A stretch of DNA of 64,000 bases. It comes from Bos javanicus. Lineage: Eukaryota > Chordata > Mammalia > Artiodactyla > Bovidae. Both the position numbers and the translations under genes were made by a program. Where the stretch lies: NCBI RefSeq assembly GCF_032452875.1, contig NC_083869.1, positions 73,340,501 through 73,404,500 of the forward strand. Reading direction: 5' to 3'. The notes beneath the pieces were generated by a model. It did no database searches, had not been told where the DNA came from, and saw nothing but the letters and a program-made list of their open reading frames with translations. Shown in pieces: positions 55,787 through 64,000 of the stretch (positions within the stretch are counted from its first letter, which is position 1; every line of letters begins with the position of its first letter).

Positions 55787-56891
55787 AGAAACATCTACTT
55801 CTGCTTCATTGACTATGCCAAAGCCTTTGACCATGTGGATCACAACAAACTATGGAAAATTCTTCAAGAGATGGGAATACCAGACCACCTGACCTGCCTC
55901 CTGAGAAATCTATATGCAGGTCAGGAAGCAACAGTTAGAACTGGACATGGAACAACAGACTGGGTCCAAATCAGGAAAGGAGTACATCAAGGCTGTATAT
56001 TGTCACCCTGCTTATTTAACTTACATGCAGAATACATCATGTGAAATGCCAGGCTGGATGAAGCACAAGCTGGAATCAAGATTGCCAGAAGAAATATCAA
56101 CAACCTCAGATATACAGATGACATCACCCTTATGGCAGAAAACGAAGAGGAACTGAAGAGCCTCTTGATGAAAGTAAAAGAAGAGAATGAAACAGTTGGC
56201 TTGAAACTCAACATTCAGAAAACGAAGATCATGGCATCCAGTCCCATCAGTTCATGGCAAATATATGGGGAAGCAATGGAAACAGTGACAGATTCTATTT
56301 TGGGGGGCTCCAAAATCACTCCAGATGGTGACTGCAGCCATGAAATTAAAGACGCTTACTCCTTGGAAGAAAATTATGACCAATCTAGACAGCATATTAA
56401 AAAGCAGAGACATTATTTTGCCAACAAAGGTCTGTCTAGTCAAAGCTATGGTTTTTCCAGTAGTCATGTATGGATGCGAGAGATGGACTATAAAGAAAGC
56501 TGAGTGCCTAAGAATTGATGCTTTTGAACTGTACTGTTGGAGAAGACTCTTGAGAGTCCCTTGGACTGCAAGGAGATCCAACCAGTCCATCCTAAGGGAA
56601 ATCAGTCCTGAATATTCACTGGAAGTACTGATGCTGAAGCTGAAGCTCCAATACTTTGGCCACCTGATGCGAAGAGCTAACTCATTGGAAAAGACCCTGA
56701 TGCTGGGGAAGATTGAAGACAGGACCATAAGGGGATGATAGAGGATGAGATGGTTGGATGGCATCACCGACTCAACGGACATAAGTTTGAGTAAACTCTG
56801 GGAGTTGGTGATGGACAGGGAGGCCTGGCATGCTGCAGTCCATGGGGTCGCAAAGAGTTGGACATGACTGAGTGGCTGAACTGAACTGAAC
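55787..56891 (+). mobile_element. BovB LINE, 5'-truncated, RT fragment
   Basis: Starts in the RT domain (AGAAACATCTACTTCTGC) and runs to the BovB end GAACTGAACTGAACC. The frame 55835-56044 encodes MDHNKLWKILQEMGIPDHLT and continues to a stop at AEYIM*. The catalytic motif reads RYTDD rather than RYADD (near 56110). Further frames at 56132-56503 and 56325-56738 show frameshifts. It is antisense to CLASP1. Confidence 0.93.
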
Positions 56892-57340
56892 CACAGAAGA
56901 TACAAAAGAAATAACTATAATCTATGACTTGACTTGAAAATACTTCCAACTTACTTGGAGAGAACAAGATATACACACTCACAAAAAGCTTGTCAGTGTA
57001 AGAATTCAACACACACAGGATACATAGAAGACTTCACAGACAGAATGCCATACTGCCACATAAGGGCTATGAGTAAGTACTATAATCACTTAGGGAAGGG
57101 ATAGATCAAGAAAGCCTGGAAGACCATGTCAAAACCATTTACACAAGGCTCAACTGGAGCTCTGTCTTGAAACGTGGACAGGATGTCACACATCAGTTAA
57201 GGCACTTGAGCAGGGAAAAAACATAAGCAAGTGAGGGAGGTGGGAACCTGTGAATGGCTGAGGGGAGAAGTGCGGTGACAGAGACAGCGAGACACCTGTA
57301 AGGAATGGGCAGGCATTATTTCCCACTTTGAAGACAAAGA
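56892..57340. other. Single-copy intron
   Basis: Nothing recognised in about 450 bp. Confidence 0.3.
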
Positions 57341-57351
57341 AATGAAGCTTA

Positions 57352-57560
57352 AGCGACTTCACTGGTGGTCCAGTGGCTAAGCATCTGCACTCCCAATGCA
57401 GGAGGGCCTGGGTTCAATTCCTGGTCAGGGAACAGGATCCCACATGCCACAGCTAAGCCCAAGCACTGCAACTGCTGAGCCTACATACTCTAGAGCCATG
57501 TACTGTAACAAAGACCCAGTGCAGCCAAAGCGAACAGCTTTTTTAAAAAAAGAAAAGAGT
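57352..57560 (+). mobile_element. Long CHR SINE with 11-bp TSD
   Basis: GACTTCACTGGTGGTCCAGTGG head, CTACATACTCTAGAGCC body and A-rich tail. AATG(A/T)AGCTTA flanks it at 57341-57351 and 57561-57571. Confidence 0.9.
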
Positions 57561-57573
57561 AATGTAGCTTAGA

Positions 57574-57716
57574 GGGGAATTCCCTGGTGGTCCAGTGGTT
57601 AGGACTCTGAGCTTTCACTGCCAGGGCCCAAGTTCAATCCCTGGTCAGGGAACTAAGGTCCTGTAAGCCACTGTGGCGTGTGCTGCCAACAACAACAACA
57701 ACAACAACAACAAAAA
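57574..57716 (+). mobile_element. CHR SINE with (AAC)n tail
   Basis: GGGGAATTCCCTGGTGGTCC head close to consensus; the tail is nine AAC repeats (about 57687-57714). It lies 13 bp from the previous CHR, in the same orientation. Confidence 0.92.
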
Positions 57717-59899
57717 TACACCCAAAAAATCTTTGCCCAAAATTTAAAAGCTAATAACTATCAGGCAGTAACTGAACACCAGATCTGCCTGGCCCTAAAG
57801 TTAGTAATATTTTCATTATACTATGATAGTATACTACTGTGTCACTAAAAGTCCACAGCACGGGTACTTAAGAACTTAAAATATGAAAATGTTAGATAGT
57901 TATAGCATATGGAGCATGAGAAGTAGAGGATTAAGAAACAAGAAATCATATTACAAAGCACTCAGGAAGCTGTAATGAAATAATATTCTAAATCACAGCA
58001 CAGAACTACAATGTAATATTTCCAGCACCAGTGAATCAATAAACACATCAAAAGTCTCCCTGGCAGAATCAGAGAAAGCAGACAGCATACCTGACAAGCC
58101 AACTCTGAAAGCCAGAAATGAGCAGAATTTATTCACACTCATCAAAAGCAGCTGTTTCCATCAATAAGACAACCTTCTGCACTATAACAATCTACAATTT
58201 CAACCCGCTGTGGACTTATACAGACGTCCCAGGCAAGCCTCTCTCCCCTGGGCCGATCTGCACCCCACTTGCCAGCAGCCACAAGGTCACTCAGTGAGCT
58301 GACACATGTACGAGGCTAACTGCAGGAAAGCAGAGTCAAGGCTGCAAGGAGGTCGTTGCCTCAAAGGACAAAAAGACAGAAATACAGATTACGGTGGCAC
58401 GGTATGGATAGCCCTAAACCAGAGGCCTGAAGAAGGTGCTCGGTGGCAGAGAAGGAGGAGACACTGATTGAGGGAATCCAACTGGGTGTTCCAGGACAGG
58501 ACCTGCCCCGCACACCAGGCAGTTGGGCAGCCACTCCCCGGGGCCCAGCTTCCACGCCTGGGCCCACATAGATGCTCCTCACCCAGAGCACACGGAGCCT
58601 CCAGCCTCCCTGCCTCCTACCTCAGCTCCTCTCATTTCTGTACTGACTGCACCCTCCTAGGGCTGACGACATCCCTCCTTCCAGCTTTCTGCTCTCTATA
58701 GCAGCACATCTTCCTGCCTCTCAGTCCCTTACCACGTGATCCTCCTTCCCCACCACAACTGCCCATCCCTCCAGCTCTTCTGTTCAAGGGCACTGCCTCA
58801 ACCTCGTTAATCAGATAAACTTCTCAATCTCACTCCCCTTTGAGGCTGGATTAAACTCCACGTGGGCGTTAATAGCATGGCACTACCCTCCACTGTCTCT
58901 CTCTCTGTAGTAGCTGCCTAGTAATCCCAAACCTTGGGTGAATCGATGCTCTGAAGCAGCTGCCTTCTCAGGCCTTCAGGGGTGACCATGTGGAAGAGAA
59001 CACACACATATCCAACCAGTCTGGTTTTAATTGATCATCTCAAAATTCAGAAAGGCCCTGATCACCAGCAACATTCCCACTCACATTCTCTGGGAAGCCT
59101 GTTTGCCTTTTTCTCTACAAGCACCCATCTACCCTATCCTACCCTGCAGCTCTCTCCCGACAGCCTCACCTCCTACTCCATTGGTAAAGTAGACAGGACC
59201 AGACAACTGAGATCTTCACCAGCAAATCAGGACAGCCACCAGCATCTCCTCTGATAATGGGACAACGCTCGTGTTTTGCCTTCTCAACCTTTTCAGTTGC
59301 CTGCTCTCCAGCATCTGCAAGCTCTCCTCGGTCGGCTCCCTCCCAGCAGCTGAGACTCTCTAAATCATCCGTCTTTAACAGGCCCTCTTGAGCTCACAGG
59401 CCTTCCATCAGGGACACCAGAAAGAGTGAAGCCCCTTTAAGCAGATTTCTGCCCCTTTAATCCCGCTCCACCAGCGAGCTGCACAGAGGCACTTCCTGTT
59501 CACCCCTTGGACCTCTCCTCGGGTTTCCCCTTGTCAGTATCACCAGTGACTGCCCTGCTGGCAGATCCCAGTAATACTTTCCTCTTCTTCACTAACTCCA
59601 CCTCTCAGAGGCATCCCAAAGCTGACCACTCCTTCCTTCTGAAAAATTTTCCATTTTCATGAAAACAAATGAGCACTGCCTTGCTGTGACTCCTCTGGCT
59701 GAGCACCTACTCAAGTTTCTGTAATCATCTTTGTCTCTCTCCCAGAGCTCTGGTGAGCAGCTCAGTCCAAAGCCTCTCCCCTTTTCACTTGGCTCACCCC
59801 AAAATAATGTGCATCCATTTCCATAAAAACTTTTAAAGCCTATAGAATTGATGACTCCCAAATTTGAATGCCTGGGTCAAATATCTCTGAACACCAGGC
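57717..59899. other. Single-copy intron
   Basis: About 2.2 kb without a repeat I can name. 58200-59600 is C-rich and pyrimidine-rich on the plus strand, with chance ORFs (58361-58591, 58982-59254). No exon or CpG island. Confidence 0.35.
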
Positions 59900-60475
59900 T
59901 CAGGCACTGGCCTCTTTTCAGTTCCAAACTCTCTACCACTTCAGAGCCTTCACTCTGTTTGTGTGGCTGCGCCGGGTCTTGGTTGCGGCATGCAGAGTGG
60001 GATCTTTATTTGTAGCATGCCAAATCTCAGTTGCAGCACTGGAACTCTTAGCTGCAGCATGTGGGATCTTTTTCCCTGAAACAGGGATTGAATCTGGTAT
60101 CCCTGCATTGGGAAGCACTGGACCACCAGCGAAGTTCCAGGGCCTTCGGTCTCGCTGGTCCTTCTGCCTGAAACACAGTCCTGATGCCTATATTGCCCAG
60201 TCACCTCAGCTTCAATGTTACCTCCTCAGTAAGTCGTTTAATGACCACTCTAGGGGGTCCCTTACCACTGCATCCTGTCCTCTTCCTTCAAAGCACTCAC
60301 AACAAGTTAAAATTTATCATATGTCTATTTATCTATTTGCTGGCTGATCTTCCCACAGGACTGTCAAGCCTTATAAATGAGGGGATCTTGTTTATTTTGT
60401 TAACCTAATGCCTACAACTATGTCTGGTACAAACAGAGCACTCAAGAAGTAGTTGTTGAATGAATAAAGTCTGCT
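59900..60475 (+). repeat. L2 LINE 3' end interrupted by a CHR SINE
   Basis: CTTCTGCCTGAAACACAG, TTCAATGTTACCTCCTCAGTAAG, ACCTAATGCCTACAACTATGTCTGG and AGTTGTTGAATGAATAAAG are L2 3' motifs, resuming after the SINE at 59952-60138. Confidence 0.8.
59952..60138 (-). mobile_element. CHR SINE in L2, 9-bp TSD, antisense
   Basis: TGTGTGGCTGCGCCGGGTCTTG through a reversed head ending TGGACCACCAGCGAAGTTCC. AG(A/G)GCCTTC flanks it at 59943-59951 and 60139-60147. Confidence 0.85.
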
Positions 60476-61335
60476 TGAGTTGAAAATCAAAAGAAAATAC
60501 TCATTGGCAACCATTAACTGAATTCAGTTTCTTCTTGGGGAATGGGAGGTGGGGGGCTTGGGAGAATGCAAAAAACATTTCAGATAAAAGGAATGCGTAA
60601 ATATATGTGGACAAAGCACACAGACACAAAAATGGCAGACTGTGGCCTATTCAAAAGAAAAGAAGCAATTTGGAAAAGCCAAAGCACTGGTTCCCAACCT
60701 GTAAACACTAATGACGCTGCCCCTAAGGTGAGAGATGGAGTGATTAAAATGCTGTCTGAGATTTTAATTTAGTTCAGACACAAACTATGACTTATCCACA
60801 AGCTAAGTATTCCTAGCCATATTTTCAAACTTATGTACATGCAGTTATGAATCTTTAAATGCAAAAATAATGTAAAAGTATTTCTAAATTCTTACTTTGA
60901 GCCTGATAATTTTTCTCAACTAACAGATACCAGAAATCCCACTTCCACAGAGCTGGACACTGAAAAGAGTTCTTATTCTCAGAAAGTCTGGCGCTGAGCA
61001 GACAAGGCCCAGCAGCCAACTGGGCACCAAAGGTCAACAGTGTTGTGGCTTTCAGGGAGCTCTGCATATGTCATCTTGGAAATGCAAAATCAGGAGACTC
61101 TGGGTGAGCATACATTTATTGGAAAGATCATTAAAATCTGGAATTACTCAAGTTATCACAAGATTACTCTGTGAGAGGAAAAAAAAATCTTGTTGAACTC
61201 CCTTCTCCCTCCCTCCCTCTCTCACTCACCCCAGAGTGAACACTAATTAACTACAGAGAAGTCATGACAAAAGAACAACTCTAATATATGATGTAAACGC
61301 CCAAAAGCGAATAAAAGGATGAAGTTCAATATTAA
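60476..61335. other. Single-copy intron
   Basis: About 860 bp; a CT tract at 61201-61225. No exon seen. Confidence 0.3.
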
Positions 61336-61339
61336 AAGG

Positions 61340-61495
61340 GAAGGTCATATGAACAGAAATAAATAATTAATGTTGGCTAATTTCTGGTACTAGGATTTTT
61401 TCTTTGTACTTTTCTGTACTTTCTAAATTTTTTCTACGAGTAATACAGAAAATATATGCTACTTTTATAATTACAAAGAGAGAAATATTATTCAA
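61340..61495. repeat. Possible old L1 3' terminus
   Basis: TTTGTACTTTTCTGTACTTTC, AATTTTTTCTACGAGTAATAC and GCTACTTTTATAATTACAAAGAG resemble an old LINE terminus. Confidence 0.45.
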
Positions 61496-61547
61496 AAATG
61501 AGGCATTACCATTTGATACTGAAGGAAAATCTCCCTTTCAGTATTAC

Positions 61548-61653
61548 TGTGTCTGAGTCTTTGTGACCCTATGGACTATAGCCCACCAGGCTCCTCTGTC
61601 TATGGGATCTTCCAGACAAGGATATTGGAGTGGGTTGCCATGTCCTTCTCCAG
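61548..61653 (-). mobile_element. Bov A-unit with 11-bp TSD, antisense
   Basis: TGTGTCTGAGTCTTTGTGACCC to CATGTCCTTCTCCAG. TTCAGTATTAC is repeated exactly at 61537-61547 and 61654-61664. Confidence 0.92.
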
Positions 61654-61840
61654 TTCAGTATTACAGAATATAATATATAACTGTCAATGAAGCGTAAAAC
61701 AAGAAGTTTTAAATTCCCAAGAAGATGGAACTGGTGGATTAGTTACTTCCACAAATTATGTGGTTAAAAACTACATAATGGAAGAGACAGAAAGTACAGA
61801 AATTAAAAAAAAAAAAGGCAGCTCCACTACTACACATTAC

Positions 61841-61972
61841 TACACATGCTGTGCTCTGCTTAGTCGCTTAGCTGTGTCCGACTCTGCGACCCCACGGACT
61901 ACAGCCCACCAGGCTCCTCTGTCCATGGGGATTCTCCAGGCAAGAGTACTGGAGTGGGCTGCCATGCCCTCC
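61841..61972 (-). mobile_element. Bov A-unit with 10-bp TSD, antisense
   Basis: GCTTAGTCGCTTAGCTGTGTCC to GGGCTGCCATGCCC. ACACATTACT is repeated exactly at 61831-61840 and 61973-61982. Confidence 0.92.
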
Positions 61973-61982
61973 ACACATTACT

Positions 61983-62424
61983 GTATATATACTATTAAAA
62001 AATAGAAGAAAATAAACACTGCACAAGAATGATTACTACCTGCCTTCACTAATATTTTAAGGAGGTAATTTTTTACAAATTTTTCAGATAGTTTAAGTAT
62101 TTTTTTCTGTGAACTACAGAAGGAGAACATAGTTTTACTTTTTGTTTCTCCTCTGGTTGATAATGAGAAGAATTGCTTCTATTCTAACCCTCAAAACTTC
62201 CTCAAAGGTGAAACAAGATGGACAAACACTGAAAATTGCTGAAGCATGTTGATAGTACATGAGAATATGTTACACCATTCGCTCCACTTTTGAACATGTT
62301 TAAAATTATCAGAAATTTTTAAAAATCGAAAATACTTTAATTTCTTCAAAAGAATTGTAAAGCTGAAGTCTATGTGGGAAAAAAATACCTGCATAAAAGT
62401 AGTAATTAAACAAGTCTAGGATAT
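61983..62424. other. Single-copy intron
   Basis: AT-rich, nothing recognised. Confidence 0.3.
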
Positions 62425-62435
62425 GAAACTGCATT

Positions 62436-62719
62436 GCTATGCTATGCTATGCTATGCTAAGTCACTTCAGTCGTGTCCGACTCTGTGTGACCCCATAGAT
62501 GGCAGCCCACCAAGCTCCCCCGTCCCTGGGATTCTCCAGGCAAGAATACTGGAGTGGATTGCCATTTCCTTCTCCAATGCATGAAAGTGAAAAGTGAAAG
62601 TGAAGTTGCTCAGTCATGTCCGACTCTTAGCGACCCCATGGACTGCAGCCTAACAGGCTCCTCCGTCCATGGGATTTTCCAAGCAAGAGTACTGGAGTGG
62701 GGTGCCACTGCCTTCTCCG
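62436..62719 (-). mobile_element. Bov-A2 SINE with (GCTAT)n, 11-bp TSD
   Basis: Four to five GCTAT repeats (62436-62458) precede two A units in reverse. GAAACTGCATT is duplicated exactly at 62425-62435 and 62720-62730. Confidence 0.95.
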
Positions 62720-62730
62720 GAAACTGCATT

Positions 62731-63284
62731 ATATATACAGTTATACATATAGCATATACAATGTACAGTATGGCATTTATATACATATAATATGACATAG
62801 CCTACATGTGAAACAATTACAGGAAAAAAAATAGAGTACGTAAAAGATTAACATGTAACCTCTGAGTAACAGGTTTACGTGAGTTTATCTCCTATTTTTT
62901 AGTAACTTCCTCTACTTTTCATATTTTCTATAAAGAAAAAGGCAAACATTTTAAGAGTGTTAAACAGAAAAGCAGTTATTTCATAAATCTACCTTATTCA
63001 TTCAACAACTGTGAGACCAAGAGTAATTAATTGATGAGAAAGATACCTCTCCACTGACTGCTGACTTCTCCCACAAGAGAGATGTCAACCACAGTATACC
63101 AAACTGTTATACTATAGAGACAGTTTCCCTGGGTAGGAGAGAACAGTAATATAGATTACAGATTCCCAAGGAAGGGTCTTACATGAACACAAGAGATCTC
63201 GGCAGAGAACCACTTGTTAGACAAACCTTATTACAGTGATGAATATGTTGGCTCTTCCAGAAAGAGGGAATTCAATCAAGCAGC
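62731..63284. other. Single-copy intron, AT-rich
   Basis: Alternating TATACA-type sequence at 62730-62790; CTACTTTTCATATTTTCTATAAAG near 62910 may be a scrap of old LINE. Confidence 0.3.
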
Positions 63285-63289
63285 ATTTA

Positions 63290-63416
63290 CTTTTTCTTTT
63301 TGTCCACAACTTGCCTAAGATCCCACATGGGATCTTAGATCCGTGACCATGGATCAAACCTGCGCCCCATGCATTAGAAGCACATAGTCTTAACCACTGG
63401 ACCACCAAGTAGTCCC
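63290..63416 (-). mobile_element. CHR SINE, antisense
   Basis: T-rich start and a reversed head ending TGGACCACCAAGTAGTCCC. An internal rearrangement created a perfect 10-bp inverted repeat, CTAAGATCCC / GGGATCTTAG, at 63315-63338. Confidence 0.85.
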
Positions 63417-63579
63417 ACAACATTCACTTCTATTGTATTTTTCAAAGAACTTTTCATACAGTGTCATAGTAATGACCATCTTTGTTTCCCAGAAAAACAG
63501 ATCAATAAACCTGAATGACTCCTTACAATGACTTTTAGTAAAAATGACTCCTTTACATGATTTTTGAACTATAAATCAC

Positions 63580-64000
63580 AAATCATTAAATTGTACCCTT
63601 TAAAGTGTATGTAATTCAGCAGTTGTAAATAAATTCACAAAGTTGTGCAACCATCACCATTACTTAATTCTAGAACATAATCATTCCAAAATGAAACTTC
63701 TATCATCCTCTAGCAGTCATTCTCCAACCTGCTCTCCCAAACCCATGAAAACTGAAAATCCACTTTCTGATCGAATGGATCTGCCTACTCTGGACACTTC
63801 ATATAAACGGAGTCATAAAATATGTGTCCTCCATGTCTGACTTCTTTCACTTAGCAGACTATCTTGAAGGTTTATCCATCTCATTGCATGTATCAGTATT
63901 TCATTCCTTTTTGTGGCTGAATAATATTCCATCGAATAGCTGTACCAGAATTTGCTCATGTAGTTATCTGCTGATGAATATTAGGATTGCATCTACTTTT
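63580..64000 (-). mobile_element. Old L1 3' end, antisense, runs off the window
   Basis: TGTACCCTTTAAAGTGTATGTAATTCAGCAG, GTTGTGCAACCATCACCATTAC, TTTCACTTAGCAG and GGCTGAATAATATTCCATCG are reversed L1 motifs, continuing to the last base. Confidence 0.85.

Larger units (their letters stand above)
51968..64000 (-). other. CLASP1: CLASP1 intron 1, downstream part
   Basis: Sequence upstream of the CLASP1 exon with no other splice-bounded coding segment found. It holds MLT1-like LTRs, one BovB, CHR and Bov SINEs, L2 and L1 pieces. No CpG-rich promoter appears before the window ends, so the transcription start should lie beyond 64000. Confidence 0.75.

Noticed and set aside
58361..58701. Possible exon 1 or promoter in the GC-richer stretch
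   Set aside because: CpG is scarce, there is no donor in a sensible place and the stretch is pyrimidine-rich rather than a CpG island.
1..64000. RNU4ATAC (U4atac snRNA), known in a CLASP1 intron in human
   Set aside because: I looked for its conserved stem and Sm-site sequence by eye and did not see it on either strand. A BLAST search would settle it.
1..64000. CRISPR array, operon, phage or integron
   Set aside because: The tandem units present are microsatellites and SINE tails; the sequence is clearly mammalian nuclear DNA.

Overview
The window is bovid nuclear DNA, most likely cattle or a close relative. The evidence is many Bov-A2, Bov-tA/ART2 and cetartiodactyl tRNA-derived (CHR) SINEs, several BovB (RTE-type) LINEs, ruminant L1 3' ends and a mariner fold-back element. 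Beneath these lie older mammalian repeats (MIR, L2, MER20, MLT1-like LTRs, old L1). I could not separate cattle, yak, bison, buffalo, sheep and goat from the sequence alone. There are no bacterial-style operons, CRISPR arrays or phage genes.

Only one host coding segment is supported: the first coding exon of CLASP1 on the minus strand (exon 51489-51967, coding 51489-51683). It has a strong start context, a clean GTAAG donor and a pyrimidine-rich acceptor. Its 5' leader holds three upstream ORFs. Everything else is intron: positions below 51489 lie downstream of this exon (called intron 2 here) and positions above 51967 lie upstream (intron 1). Neither the GC-rich promoter/exon 1 nor the next coding exon was found, so both probably lie outside.

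Layout: 0-9.3 kb is repeat-dense (CHR SINEs, a 2 kb BovB carrying a nested Bov-A2, a head-to-head BovB pair, a SINE-riddled L1). 9.3-14 kb holds old L1 ORF2 pieces with SINE insertions. 14-20 kb is repeat-poor and partly GC-rich, with a CTCF-like site beside a palindromic double E-box. 20-31.5 kb mixes SINEs, a 1.8 kb antisense BovB and a ruminant L1 3' end. 31.5-41 kb is mainly old L1, MIR and single-copy sequence. 41.4-42.8 kb has two BovB copies, one keeping a 289-codon open frame. 43-51 kb has L1 with a mariner fold-back, MIRs, MER20 and SINEs. After the CLASP1 exon, 52-64 kb has MLT1-like LTRs, another BovB, CHR and Bov SINEs, L2, and an L1 running off the end.

The BovB copies at about 42 kb and 56 kb lie in opposite orientation on either side of the exon. 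In CLASP1 pre-mRNA they could pair over about 0.85 kb, which is the most interesting functional hypothesis here. No previously unknown gene system was seen. Repeat calls come from remembered consensus sequences without alignment, so their edges are approximate unless a target-site duplication (TSD) is given.
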